64,000 nucleotides of DNA from Bradyrhizobium tropiciagri (GCF_018130545.1 NZ_JAFCKF010000013.1:62001-126000); one strand, 5' to 3'. Numbered from the stretch's first letter, positions 40,479 to 50,216 are shown. Numbers and translations are program-made. The notes: a model not told the origin generated them from the sequence alone.

Positions 40479-42035
40479 TTATCCAAAACGAGGGTCTTTG
40501 CAGTTGTTTGAAGGAGAGAACTCGGCGGGCTCCCGTTCCTTGCCCCAGAGCTTGCCGCCCGCGCGCCGTGGATTGCCCTTGAAGTGAGCATTGCGTTCGC
40601 AAAAGTATCGGTCGATAGCCGCTTTAGCCTCGTCAATCGATCCATAGTTGCTGTTGTGAATGATGGCCCGAGCCATGCCGCTGAAGACCGACTCGATCAC
40701 ATTGAGAAACTGCGCGCGGGCTGGAAGCGGTGCCGTGTCAATCTGTGGGCCGTTGCTCTCAATACTGGCGTTATGGGCATTGATATATTCGAACAGCCCT
40801 TTGGAGACGTGCCAGGAGGCGGCATCCCAAGAAAGATAAAGCTTGGTGCGATCGCGGTATTCGGCGACGAGTGCCTCTAGCATGCGGATCATTTCTTCGG
40901 TGTTCTTCTTCCGGCTGTAGAAATGGGTGACTTGGTTGGGCGACAACTCAATGGCGGCAGTGACGATGATTGAGCCTTTCGATTGCTGCCATTGCGCTAC
41001 AAAATGTTGTTCGCCGGGACCGATCAGCATGCGTCCAGGTTGTGCCTTGACCGCAAAGGGGCCGAATTCGTCGATCGAGAAGAAGGCTTCCTCGACCTTG
41101 AGATCGGCGAGAATAGAACGGATACGTTGGAGCTTCTGTGAGAAGTCGGGATCGTTGGAGGTCAGAACGATCCGTGCCTTGCGCCAGCGGTAGCCGGCAC
41201 CTTTCACGATCGCGCGGATTACATCTTCGCAGGCTGGTTGCCCTTTCTCGTGCATCGCACGCACCAGATCAGCCATTTTCCAGGTTGTACGGTTGATGCC
41301 GAAATTGGCTGGCGGCTGGTGTAGGATGCTGAACAAAGCCTGTTTGGCTTGCTCGCTGTCGAACTTGCGATGGGGGCCAATGCGAGGGGCGAACAGCCGT
41401 TCGGCTCCACCCTCCTCGAACAGGCGGACCGAACGCGCATATCTTGACCGGCTCTGCCTGAGAATGCGGCAAGCCACGCTTGTCCTTAGCCCGCTGCGTG
41501 AAGCCACTACTGCGAGCGCGCGGCGCCGCTGAACGGGGCGGCCATTTTCGAGCTTCTCGACTAGGATCGGCAGGTCGGGATGACTTTCAAGGGAAGCCGG
41601 CAGGTCTTGTTCACTTAGCGGATTGTGCAACTGCCCGAGCAGACCCAAAAACCTGCCTGGGTCGGGAGCGCCTTTCAATTGGTTATCGCGGGCCAAAATC
41701 GCCGTAATGGTTGATGCCGCAGGCACTCCGGCGCTGCCCATTGATCGAAGATGGAACGCTATTTTTCGCCCGCCCCAGGTTGGGTGGTCGGCGCGCACGG
41801 CTAGAACGGCCACTTCGATAGGGACCGGACAGCGATGCGGCGTGTGGTGCGGCCGGCGTGACTGGCTCTCCAGGCCTCTCGCGCCGGCTATCCGATACCG
41901 TTCCAGCGTTCGATAGCCTGTCTGCTGGCTTATGTTGAAGCTCCGACAGAGGCCCTGAATGTTGGCATTTGGAGCGAGCGCCAGTCGCACGAATTCGCTG
42001 CGGGCCTCGAGAAGCGTATTTGACTTCCAGGGCAT
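40479..42035 (-). mobile_element. IS-type transposase: IS481-like HTH fused to IS630-like DDE domain
   Basis: 518 residues. The first 130 resemble IS481 transposases (EARSEFVRLALAPNANIQGL, then SGPTYG-like SQQTGYRTLERYR and HPTWGGRKIAFHLRSMG). From about residue 150 it is IS630/mariner-like, with an HTH (RRRALAVVASRSGLRTSVAC) and the DDE catalytic residues in FFSIDEFGPFAVKA, LSWDAASWHVSK and FLNVIESVFSGMA. The gene is intact. I could not find convincing terminal inverted repeats, so the element ends are unknown. From 42036 to 42314 I see nothing. Confidence 0.8.
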
Positions 42036-42314
42036 GTTGCACCTCTCTGTTCTGAACCACGGATCACCCGGGCGGGTAGGACCCGTGGCTCAGCAATAAG
42101 GGTTTGGTAGTCAAGCCAGTTCCGAGCGGGCAGACTGGATGCTGGACGTCAGCTTATGGGCCTAAAATCGGCAACTCACGGCTAGCGACGGTCTGCTCCG
42201 GGTCGTTAACGGGCTTGCCTGATCCAGGCCTTTGAGGTGCGCATTACCCAACAGGCGCACCAGCACACCTCCGCCCCGATCGGCGAATGGATCCACCTAG
42301 CCAAGCAGAAGCCT

Positions 42315-42791
42315 TCAGAGGGCCACTGGTGCTCGTGCGATTGCCTCCTTCACGAGGCCGATTGAACGTTCAAGCCGATGCAGCAGGGATTCCAGGTCCG
42401 ATGTGGTCGCCTCTTCCATATGAAGATTTGCCTGGGTGACCGCCCGAGCGACGAGGTCATCGATCTGTTCGTGCGCAGCTGAACCACCCGAAGACACTTC
42501 GACGCATCCACCGGGGGTGACGATGATCGAGACCTTTGACCGCTTGAGAATTGCCGCTTCGACGATCGGAACAGACAGTTCAACGGTGCAGATTACCTCG
42601 CCTGTCTCGACGAGCCGATAGCCGGCGCTGTACGACGATGGACTGAGCGGGTTCTCATCACCGCGTCCCAGATCCAAAAACGCCTCTACGACAATGGCCA
42701 TTGATTCCTCATTGGAACCCAGCGAGTGAACCTCGACGGCAAGGTGAAGCCGTGTCAACTTGCCGAATTTTGTTCGCAGTGCACTGTGCAC
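42315..42791 (-). CDS. Unknown protein divergent from an XRE regulator
   Basis: 158 residues, MHSALRTKFGKLTRLHLAVE then AIVVEAFLDLGRGDENPLSP. Beta-rich first half with ICTVELSVPIVEAAILKRSK; helical end LLHRLERSIGLVKEAIA. No cysteine cluster, signal or known catalytic motif. It shares a 73-bp intergenic region, with a palindrome, with the XRE gene. A toxin-antitoxin-like or phage-type pair is possible but not shown. Confidence 0.5.
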   Translation of the reverse strand: MHSALRTKFGKLTRLHLAVEVHSLGSNEESMAIVVEAFLDLGRGDENPLSPSSYSAGYRLVETGEVICTVELSVPIVEAAILKRSKVSIIVTPGGCVEVSSGGSAAHEQIDDLVARAVTQANLHMEEATTSDLESLLHRLERSIGLVKEAIARAPVAL

Positions 42792-42810
42792 TCAAATATC
42801 TTATTTTTAG

Positions 42811-42831
42811 ATAATCTGTAAATCGGATTAT
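42811..42831. promoter_or_regulatory. Candidate operator of the XRE protein
   Basis: ATAATC (42811-42816) and GATTAT (42826-42831) form an inverted repeat with a 9-base spacer in an AT-rich intergenic region between two divergent genes. Confidence 0.45.
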
Positions 42832-42864
42832 TTGGTCGCCCCCTCAGTTGTTTTGGGGGCGGGG

Positions 42865-43110
42865 ATGTCGAGGACGCTGCAGTCGGGACGGCATAAGGCC
42901 TTGACCCAGTTTCTAATTGAAAAAAGAAAAAAGGCGGGATTGACGCAAGCCGAGGTCGCTAAGAAGCTCCGCCGATATCAGTCGTTCGTTGCGACCGTTG
43001 AGAGTGGTCAACGAAAGATCGACGTGGTTGAACTACTAGCGTTCGCCGAAGCCATCGGCTTTGATCCTCGCGACGCAATAAAGCGGCTGTCGTCGATCAA
43101 GGCTGACTAA
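42865..43110 (+). CDS. XRE-family transcriptional regulator
   Basis: 81 residues, MSRTLQSGRHKALTQFLIEK, with a Cro/CI-type HTH: KKAGLTQAEVAKKLRRYQSF and VATVESGQRKIDVVELLAFA. It is a stand-alone DNA-binding protein. GGGG before the ATG at 42865 supports this start over a longer frame to 42832. It probably represses its own divergent promoter through 42811-42831. From 43111 to 43412 no gene is supported. Confidence 0.78.
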   Translation: MSRTLQSGRHKALTQFLIEKRKKAGLTQAEVAKKLRRYQSFVATVESGQRKIDVVELLAFAEAIGFDPRDAIKRLSSIKAD

Positions 43111-43412
43111 CGCATCGCCGTCATCTTTCAGGCGTCGATCATCCGGTTTCAATCCCTTCGCGCACGAGAGCATAGTTCTGCAGAACAAAGCCAATAGGCA
43201 AACCGTATACGTGTGCGACCGATTGGAGACGCACACAGACAGCGATTTCAAAATCGACACGAGTGGTGTTCCCGCGATGCAGAGTGTTGGCAAATCCATG
43301 AGATTGCCAAACAATATCCAGAGGCCGCAGGTGTGGCACTTGTCATGCTGACTGGCAGGGACCACCAGCTCGCCGGCAATGTGTTCGAAAGTCGACACAG
43401 TTATCGAGTGGG

Positions 43413-43487
43413 CCGAGCTTCGTTCAATGGTAGGACGCTCGGCCGTGGACCGGGAGACGCGGGGTTCGATTCACCCAGTCAGGACCA
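43413..43487 (+). tRNA. Degenerate tRNA-His(GTG)-like gene
   Basis: D arm GTTC-AATGGTA-GGAC, anticodon arm CTCGG-CCGTGGA-CCGGG with anticodon GTG, T arm around GGGGTTCGATTC, and an encoded CCA at 43485-43487. The acceptor stem pairs at about five of seven positions and the T stem at three of five. Position 33 is C instead of T. It is either a decaying tRNA or a phage-type tRNA. Confidence 0.45.
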
Positions 43488-43877
43488 TCAGATCCCTTTG
43501 CCGGCGCCAAGCTGCGTGAAAATGTTCCGACACGCGGCGCCGATCTTGGCGTCCTCGCCGGCCGCGACATAGCCACTGTACGTGAACGTCGGCTGCCGGA
43601 AGGGCAGGCTGAGCGCGGCACACCAGCACCGCCAATCGTAGCCGCCGGCGTCTTCGCAGATGCCTTGGCCGTAGCGGACCTGCTCCCAGAACACGCGACT
43701 CATCGCGGCGGTGTACGGGCCGCGGCTGACCGCGGCGAGGGCGCCATCGACCAGCTTGTCCTCACGGCGTGCGCGAAAACCGCCACCACTTGGCGCGCGC
43801 CCGCGGGATGCACGGCCAGCCGTGAACGGTGCAGCCGAAGTATTTCTCCAGCGCCTCGAAGGTCTCTTCATCCGTCA
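43488..43877 (-). pseudogene. Orphan gene, probably frameshifted
   Basis: From the ATG at 43877 the frame reads MTDEETFEALEKYFGCTVHG then WPCIPRARAKWWRFSRTP and stops after 38 codons. In an adjacent frame a protein-like sequence continues to 43488 (SRVFWEQVRYGQGICEDAGG, YDWRCWCAALSLPF, AAGEDAKIGAACRNIF). One indel near 43770-43800 would join the two into about 128 residues. The product is not recognised; it looks phage-like. It lies between two tRNA-like genes. Confidence 0.45.
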
Positions 43878-43890
43878 TTGCTGTCTCCAT

Positions 43891-43964
43891 GGGAGTGTCG
43901 TCTAGTGATAAGGCACCGGCTTCCAACACCGGTTACGTGGGTTCGATTCCTACCGCTCCTGCCA
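43891..43964 (+). tRNA. tRNA-Trp(CCA)
   Basis: Complete cloverleaf. The acceptor GGGAGTG/CGCTCCT pairs at all seven positions with two wobbles. D arm GTCT/AGGC. The anticodon arm CCGGC-TTCCAAC-ACCGG has anticodon CCA and one C-A mismatch. T arm GTGGG-TTCGATT-CCTAC. Discriminator G followed by encoded CCA, as in tRNA-Trp. The mismatch and orphan surroundings suggest an element-borne extra copy rather than the housekeeping gene. Confidence 0.7.
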
Positions 43965-43978
43965 GCTAAATCAAATAC

Positions 43979-44131
43979 TTAGTTACCCGCTGGCCCGAAC
44001 GGACGACGAACGGGGACACCCGCGTGATGGAGCGCGAACTGTTGCTCCGCCTCGATCACGGGCGTTGCGATCCACGAGCGCAGTCCGTCCTCGATCGATC
44101 TACTTGCGGCTGCAAGACATTCAGCATGCAT
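43979..44131 (-). CDS. Very small orphan, weakly supported
   Basis: 50 residues, MHAECLAAASRSIEDGLRSW then IATPVIEAEQQFALHHAGVP. No clear ribosome site. Helical, ending RRPFGPAGN. It may be the end of a broken phage gene. Confidence 0.3.
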   Translation of the reverse strand: MHAECLAAASRSIEDGLRSWIATPVIEAEQQFALHHAGVPVRRPFGPAGN

Positions 44132-44222
44132 TGAGCAATTGACTGTGCGGGGCAGTCCGGGGCAATTAGGGCTTAAAGGCAATCCAGCGGTCCGCTGGGC
44201 CACGGACACCAAGGATCCAAGC

Positions 44223-44951
44223 GTGCCGAACGATCAAAATCGTGCCGTGCAGACGGGAGCTGGGACGTACTCCTCAGCCATGGCGGATGCCACGAACTAT
44301 ATGGCCTGGATCCTGGACTCGTTTGGTCCTTACCTGGCCGGACCTGTGCTAGAAATCGGTGTCGGTCACGGAAGCTATGCGTCCGAGCTCCGCGCCTGTG
44401 GCCCCTACATGGGCGTCGACATCGACAAGGAGTCGGTTGCCGAGGCGCGCCAGCGGTTTCCTGATCTCGATTTCGCGGTTGCCGATATTACGAATCCGGA
44501 CTTCCCGGAAACCCTGGCCGGGGACGGCTTTCGCTCCATCGTGTGCTTGAACGTGCTGGAACACATTCAAGATCATGGTCAAGCCGTGAAAAACCTCGCG
44601 GGGGCCTTGGTTCGCGGCGGCCATCTCCTGGTCGTCGTTCCCGCACTCCAGATACTGTACAACGACCTGGACCGTTTGGCCGGCCATCATCGTCGCTATC
44701 GACGTGACGAATTCCGCGACCTCATGGTGCAGGCGGGCTTGGAGCCCGTGCGTGTCGATTACTTCAATCCCGTGGGTGGTTTCGGTTGGTGGGCAAACCG
44801 GCTCATGCGGCATCGTTCTCTGAACGACACGGCCGTCAACTCCCAAATCTCACTGTTCGATCGTTGGTTGGTGCCAGTTTCTCGTGGGCTCAATCCCGTT
44901 ACCCGTACCTTGTTTGGTCAATCAGTTCTCGCTATTGGGCGCAAGCCATGA
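44223..44951 (+). CDS. SAM-dependent class I methyltransferase
   Basis: About 242 residues from a GTG at 44223; the ATG at 44280 (MADATNYMAWILDSFGPYLA) is an alternative. Motif I is GPVLEIGVGHGSYASEL. The SAM ribose acid is in MGVDIDKESVAEA. FRSIVCLNVLEHIQDHG is motif post-I/II. LDRLAGHHRRYRRDEF is typical of methyltransferases encoded next to GtrB-like glycosyltransferases. The stop overlaps the next start (ATGA). It opens the glycan operon. Confidence 0.78.
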   Translation: MPNDQNRAVQTGAGTYSSAMADATNYMAWILDSFGPYLAGPVLEIGVGHGSYASELRACGPYMGVDIDKESVAEARQRFPDLDFAVADITNPDFPETLAGDGFRSIVCLNVLEHIQDHGQAVKNLAGALVRGGHLLVVVPALQILYNDLDRLAGHHRRYRRDEFRDLMVQAGLEPVRVDYFNPVGGFGWWANRLMRHRSLNDTAVNSQISLFDRWLVPVSRGLNPVTRTLFGQSVLAIGRKP

Positions 44952-45928
44952 TCTCAATCGTCATTCCTGCACTCAACGAGCAGGATGCCATCGGCGATAC
45001 CGTGCAACGAGTGCGGGCGACTCTCGAGGCGGCGAAACTGGTCCCTCACGAAATCATCGTTGTAGACGACGGATCGCAGGACGAAACTGGAATACGGGCT
45101 GCTGCCGCCGGAGCCCGCGTGATCCGTCATCCGCACAATGCTGGTTACGGCCATTCCCTCAAGGATGGCATTCGCGATGCCCGTTACGACCTGATTGCGA
45201 TCACTGACGCTGATGGCACTTATCCTATCGAGTCGCTGCCTATGCTCGTGGAGCGATATCGGAACGGTTTCGATATGGTTGTCGGTGCTCGCAGCGGCAC
45301 CCACTATCGCGAATCGCTGATCAAGATGCCGCTGAGGTGGATTTTGCGTTCGTTGGTCGAGTGGACCGCGAGCCGTAAGATTCCAGACATCAATTCCGGG
45401 TTGCGCGTGTTCCGACGCTCGACGGTATTAGGCTATTTCGATCATCTTTGCGATACATTCAGCTTCACCACGTCGCTGACGCTCGCCTATACGATGACAG
45501 GACGCTTTGTTGACTACGTCACCATCGACTACAGAGCGCGGATTGGAAAATCGAAAGTGAAGCTCCTCCGGGATTCGACGCGAACGATCCAGTATATCCT
45601 GGAGGCGGCGATCTATTATAACCCGCTTCGCATCTTCCTGTTGATGAGCATGCTTGTTGTTGCCGCCGCGATTTTGAGCTTCTCGGTCGCGCTTGCCACC
45701 CAGCTCCACGTTTTCTATTTCATGGGAATCGGCGGCATGATCGCGGCCTTGTTTATTTTCTCGTTGGGCCTGCTCGCGGCGCTGCTACGGCAGATCATGA
45801 TCAAGACAAGTGCCGAGCGGCAGACCTACGAAGCACAGCCACTGGACGACAGAAGGGATCAATCGCCGCACAATGGCGGGTCGCCTTCAGCTGCGGAGTT
45901 TGATCTGCAGTCGAATTTAGTCAACTGA
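44948..45928 (+). CDS. Polyprenol-phosphate-type glycosyltransferase (GT2, GtrB/DPM1-like)
   Basis: 326 residues. MISIVIPALNEQDAIGDTVQ is followed by IIVVDDGSQDET and the metal-binding ITDADGTYPIESLPML. Two transmembrane helices (about 232-252 and 262-285) anchor it to the inner membrane. This build matches enzymes that move a sugar from a nucleotide donor to polyprenyl phosphate for use by periplasmic GT-C transferases. The large membrane protein at 47955 is the likely user. It is coupled to the methyltransferase by a four-base overlap. Confidence 0.85.
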   Translation: MISIVIPALNEQDAIGDTVQRVRATLEAAKLVPHEIIVVDDGSQDETGIRAAAAGARVIRHPHNAGYGHSLKDGIRDARYDLIAITDADGTYPIESLPMLVERYRNGFDMVVGARSGTHYRESLIKMPLRWILRSLVEWTASRKIPDINSGLRVFRRSTVLGYFDHLCDTFSFTTSLTLAYTMTGRFVDYVTIDYRARIGKSKVKLLRDSTRTIQYILEAAIYYNPLRIFLLMSMLVVAAAILSFSVALATQLHVFYFMGIGGMIAALFIFSLGLLAALLRQIMIKTSAERQTYEAQPLDDRRDQSPHNGGSPSAAEFDLQSNLVN

Positions 45929-45964
45929 CGCGAGACCTTCGGTCTACGGCGAAGGAATCCAGGC

Positions 45965-47974
45965 GTGTGTGGAATATGCGGAATTTTTCATCGCTCGGGT
46001 CGCCCTGTTGTCGAGCCGATACTCCGGCGAATGATAGACGTTCTCGAGCATCGCGGCCCGGACGACTTCGGCGTGTGGTACGAAGGACAGGTCGGGCTCG
46101 GCCATCGCAGGCTGGCGATCCGGGATCTTTCGCCTGCAGGTCATCAGCCCCAGTGTGATCCCAGCGGGCAGATCGTCGTTTCCTACAATGGCGAGATCTA
46201 CAACGACCGCGAGGTGAGGGCGGCTTTGGCCCGAGACTTCGGCTTAACGTTTCGATCGACCTGCGATACCGAGATTATCCCGGTCGGTTACCTGGCGTGG
46301 GGGGAGGAGTTTTTCCACCGGCTTGAAGGGATGTTTGCCATCGCCCTGTGGGATCGGGCGGAAAAAAAGCTGGTGCTTGCCCGCGATGGAGTTGGAATCA
46401 AGCCAATATTCTATAGCGCAGATCAGGATGTGGTCCGGTTCGCCAGCGAGATCAAGGCGTTGCTTGCCGATCCGCATCAGTCGCAGCGCTTATCATCAGA
46501 AGGTGTCCATCGCTTCCTCGCCCGCGGCTATTGCGGCCCGACCTCGACCACGCTCGAGGGAATCCGGCAGGTCCCGCCGGGAACCGTCATGACTTTCACC
46601 AGCCACCGGGAAACCTCTCGGCGGTTCTGGCAGCCGAAACGGCAGCCAGACATCCGATCTGTCGATGAGGCAGTCGACGGATTCCTGGCGCTCTGGCCGC
46701 AGGTCGTCCGCGATCAATTGGTGAGCGACGTTCCGGTCGGCATTCTTCAGAGCGGCGGAATCGACAGCACGCTCGTAAGCCTTGCCGCAAATGATTCCTC
46801 GCGATCACCCACTCCGCTCTTTACGGCGCAATTCGCCGATAAGTCGTTCGACGAAGTCCCCCTCGCGGCTTCGGTTGCCAAGCATCTTGGGGCGCCATTC
46901 CATCCCATCTCCGTGGCCGCTCCAGGAGGCCTTGCCGAGGTCCTGCGCCGCGTAGTCAAGATCTACGACGGGCAGGTGGCGGACGAGGCGTCAATACCGC
47001 TTTTTCTGTTGTCCGCCGCAGTGCGTCAGCACGTCAAGGTGGCACTGTCGGGCGACGGCGGTGACGAGTTTTTCGGAGGTTATCAGACCTACGCGGCGTC
47101 ACCTGCTGCTGCTGTGCTCGGTCACCTCTTGCCACGGGCTGTCTGGCAAGCGTTCGGCCGGGCGAGCTACGCACGGGCTGGCAGCGATGAAACCAGATTG
47201 CCGCTTCTGGCGAAGGTTACGCGGCTGGCTTTGGGTATTGCTGACGGCGGCGCCAAACACGCTCACGCCTATTGGCGCCGCCTGGTCCCGGCGTTTCTGC
47301 TCAACGACCTGTACGGCCCGGAGCTCAGGCCTCTCGTCGATCTGGATCCTTTTGAGGAATATCGCGGCATTTTGGCGTCCGAAGCAGGAACACTTGTCGA
47401 CCGGTGCCTCGTTGCCGACCAGCGCTTCCATCTGCCCGGCGGCTTGTTGCTGAAAAGCGATGCCATGAGCATGGCGCATGGGCTGGAAATCAGGGTGCCA
47501 CTGCTGGATCGCCGGGTAATGGAGTTCGCTGGCCGCATCGACGCGCGCTTGCTGCTCGGCAGGACGGGCGATAGCAAACGAGTACTGCGCGCCGCTGCCA
47601 GGCGGCTCGGCGCGCCAGAAGCCGTGGTATCTGCCGGCAAGCGCGGCTTCAACACACCGCTTGCCCGTCTTCTGCGGGTGGATCTGCGACCTCTCGCAGA
47701 GGACTGTTTCGACAAAGCCGCTGACCGGCTGACTCCCTGGCTTGAGCCGAATACCGTTCGCCGACTGTGGCGCGAGCATCGAGACGCGGTCGTCAATCAC
47801 GACTACGCGCTGTGGCCGATCCTCAACCTAAGTCTCTGGCTGGATGAAACAGGCGGTAAGCGGGGGCAAGCAGCTGTGCCGCCGCGTGCAATCGCGGTGG
47901 CGAATAATGCATTCACAGGCGACGGGGCAGGGGCGCTGCAAACGGGGGCGGGGCATGTTTCGGGAAATCGTTAG
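45965..47974 (+). CDS. asnB: Asparagine synthase (glutamine-hydrolysing), AsnB type
   Basis: 669 residues. The N-terminal glutaminase starts MCGICGIFHRSGRPVVEPIL with nucleophile Cys2, then GLGHRRLAIRDLS and SYNGEIYND. The synthetase has the PP-loop GILQSGGIDSTLVSLA near residue 260 and LSGDGGDEFFGGY near 360. In polysaccharide clusters such enzymes often amidate a sugar acid or other precursor rather than make free asparagine. The position between a GT2 and a membrane transferase fits that. The ATG lies 36 bases after the GT2 stop, written GTGTGTGGA with GTG as the start codon. Confidence 0.85.
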   Translation: MCGICGIFHRSGRPVVEPILRRMIDVLEHRGPDDFGVWYEGQVGLGHRRLAIRDLSPAGHQPQCDPSGQIVVSYNGEIYNDREVRAALARDFGLTFRSTCDTEIIPVGYLAWGEEFFHRLEGMFAIALWDRAEKKLVLARDGVGIKPIFYSADQDVVRFASEIKALLADPHQSQRLSSEGVHRFLARGYCGPTSTTLEGIRQVPPGTVMTFTSHRETSRRFWQPKRQPDIRSVDEAVDGFLALWPQVVRDQLVSDVPVGILQSGGIDSTLVSLAANDSSRSPTPLFTAQFADKSFDEVPLAASVAKHLGAPFHPISVAAPGGLAEVLRRVVKIYDGQVADEASIPLFLLSAAVRQHVKVALSGDGGDEFFGGYQTYAASPAAAVLGHLLPRAVWQAFGRASYARAGSDETRLPLLAKVTRLALGIADGGAKHAHAYWRRLVPAFLLNDLYGPELRPLVDLDPFEEYRGILASEAGTLVDRCLVADQRFHLPGGLLLKSDAMSMAHGLEIRVPLLDRRVMEFAGRIDARLLLGRTGDSKRVLRAAARRLGAPEAVVSAGKRGFNTPLARLLRVDLRPLAEDCFDKAADRLTPWLEPNTVRRLWREHRDAVVNHDYALWPILNLSLWLDETGGKRGQAAVPPRAIAVANNAFTGDGAGALQTGAGHVSGNR

Positions 47975-50216
47975 AAATTTCTGGTTGTGGCCGGGGACAT
48001 GGCGTTATGGTCAACTACTCCTCCCTCTCGGTCTACTGATAATAATTCTTGCGCCGCCTAGAATTTACGACGTTAGTCCGAACAGCATATCGCCCGTCAA
48101 GGACTATGCTTACTCTTTGGATATGTCGGGCGTCGACGCCTGGGGTGACTCTCCCTCCCAGCCGCAACAATCGAGACTCGTTCTTCTCGAAAATGGGCAC
48201 CCGCTCGGGCCTGTGCATTCGTTGCATGCCGAGATCATGGAAAAGGGAAGTGGTCGACTCTCTCACTGGGCGAATACGCTCTATTTTTCCGCTTCTGATA
48301 ATTCCGATCCGCGCACGAATGCACGAACCTACCGTGTCATTGCACCGAATAGATTTGTCGAGTGGGTCGGATGGTTCGCGGGCGGGCTCGGCTTGGCAGC
48401 CTTGGTCTGGCCGCTTCTCGCACGCCGGAGTGATAGAGCCGACACCGAGCGGCGGCGTAGCGTCATCGCGCTTGGTGTACTCTGTGGCGCCTCAGGACTG
48501 CTCGGTACGGCAATTCTTTTAGGTCTGGCCGGCGGTGATCCGAGCCCGACTAACGCGCAATTCCTGTCGTCTCCGCTTCTCCGCTTCGGTCAGCCCGATC
48601 TGATGGTTTTCGGCGGATTGCTCGTTCTTGGTGCCTGCCTTGGTTGGTTGCGTAGCGGCCGGAGTGGCGCTCGCCTGGGCACCTTCGTGGGGTCAGCAGC
48701 GGCAGTTTTAGTCGTGATCAATGCGGTTCTTCTGGCATCAGGGCCGTTTTGGAACGTTCTGGTTCCTGACAGCACCTCATATTTGGGAATCAATGCTTGC
48801 CGCACGCCGGGCTATTACATTTTCCTGCAAGCTTTCACGAGCATCGACCCCCGTTGGCTCGTAGCAGTCCAGCTCAATCTCCTTATCGCGACTCTGATCG
48901 CCATATCCGCCGCTTGCTCCTATGTCACCACGTCGAGCTTGGTGGGAATCGCTACACTCTTCCTTGGACTCGCTTTTGGCGAGCAATTTGGGGCCGCTTT
49001 TCAAGTTCTCACCGAGGCCACGTTCACGGCCGCACTTGGTATCGCAGTCGCCGCCGCGCTGGTTTATCTTCGGTCGCGCCGGTTGTGGTCGGCCATCGTG
49101 GTCGGCGTCGCGATCGCCATTGCGACGGCGATCAAGGCATCGGCGCCTGTATTTCTCATTTCCGCTGCGCTGCTGCTGCTCTTGCCGGCGACACATCGAT
49201 TACTGCAAGCCGCTGCGTTGGCCGGAATTCCGGTGCTTTGCCTGTTAGCTTTGATGACGGCCGGGCGAATAACCCATGGCAGCTGGAGTCCCACCAATTT
49301 CATGGGAATAGCACTCGTCGGACATGTGGCCTACGGCATTCGGGGCGACGAACGGGCCTCGAATCCCGAGATGTCGGCGCTGATCGATTCGGAAATACGC
49401 CGCTATTATGAGAAATGGCCCGCCATCAACCAGCTCGATGACTATGTCCGCGCGTCGCAGAACGACTACAATGAGATGCTTTACCGACATATTCTGCCGA
49501 TCGTCAGCAAATATCAATTGAAGGACGCTCGGTCGAGCACGCCCGGATTTTCTCACCCCTCAACAGTCTCGGAATATAACACGCTTCTCACCCAAGTCTC
49601 TTGCAGCAACGAGAGAAATGGAATCTTGATGTCTTTGGCAGAAGAGGCCGTGCTGCGCTTTCCGGGACGTTATATCGCCCATGTCGGTGCTCACTACTAT
49701 GGACTATGGTCGTACGCTTTGATTCCGACCAAATACAACGAGATGGCCGCATTGCAGCGCCAGGTTGCGGCTGAGAGCCAGCAAAACATGGAGAAGTGGT
49801 CGGTACCGCAAGCATGGCAGGCATCGTCGGCTCGGATTGCTGCACTCAAAGAGTCCGCCGTCGCTGTCGGCGCACACTCACTCATCTTCAGTGATCTGCA
49901 AGCGAGCCTCGCAGCCAGGCTCGGGACTACGACGGCAATGCTGATCGGACTTCTCGCAACGATTGCAGCTCTCGGCATGTTCATCCTGCCCCTCATCCCC
50001 GGAGATATTGCAGCGCCGGTCGTCGTCGCAGGTTTCGTCGTCCCCTATTTCGCGGTGAATTCCTTGTTCCAGGTAGCCCTTACTCGCTACACGTCAACAG
50101 GCGAGTTTGTGATCGCGGCATTCATCACGCTGACTGGCTTTGCACTGATCTCGCGCATCTGGAGCTGGCTCAAAGTTCTTTCTCAACGAGGGCATGATCT
50201 TGTCGAAACAGCGTGA
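47955..50216 (+). CDS. Large polytopic membrane protein, GT-C glycosyltransferase-like
   Basis: 753 residues from the ATG at 47955, overlapping asnB by 20 bases. The first span is at about 15-32. A periplasmic domain of about 100 residues (YDVSPNSISPVKDYAYSLDM ... SHWANTLYFSASDNSDPRTN) follows, then roughly ten more spans. A loop with VLVPDSTSYLGINACRTPGY resembles the D/E and R-x-P-G-Y region of GT39-like enzymes. A long extracytoplasmic loop (about 470-610) precedes the last spans. It probably transfers a polyprenol-linked sugar in the periplasm. Assignment rests on topology and context more than on motif identity. Confidence 0.6.
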   Translation: MFREIVRNFWLWPGTWRYGQLLLPLGLLIIILAPPRIYDVSPNSISPVKDYAYSLDMSGVDAWGDSPSQPQQSRLVLLENGHPLGPVHSLHAEIMEKGSGRLSHWANTLYFSASDNSDPRTNARTYRVIAPNRFVEWVGWFAGGLGLAALVWPLLARRSDRADTERRRSVIALGVLCGASGLLGTAILLGLAGGDPSPTNAQFLSSPLLRFGQPDLMVFGGLLVLGACLGWLRSGRSGARLGTFVGSAAAVLVVINAVLLASGPFWNVLVPDSTSYLGINACRTPGYYIFLQAFTSIDPRWLVAVQLNLLIATLIAISAACSYVTTSSLVGIATLFLGLAFGEQFGAAFQVLTEATFTAALGIAVAAALVYLRSRRLWSAIVVGVAIAIATAIKASAPVFLISAALLLLLPATHRLLQAAALAGIPVLCLLALMTAGRITHGSWSPTNFMGIALVGHVAYGIRGDERASNPEMSALIDSEIRRYYEKWPAINQLDDYVRASQNDYNEMLYRHILPIVSKYQLKDARSSTPGFSHPSTVSEYNTLLTQVSCSNERNGILMSLAEEAVLRFPGRYIAHVGAHYYGLWSYALIPTKYNEMAALQRQVAAESQQNMEKWSVPQAWQASSARIAALKESAVAVGAHSLIFSDLQASLAARLGTTTAMLIGLLATIAALGMFILPLIPGDIAAPVVVAGFVVPYFAVNSLFQVALTRYTSTGEFVIAAFITLTGFALISRIWSWLKVLSQRGHDLVETA

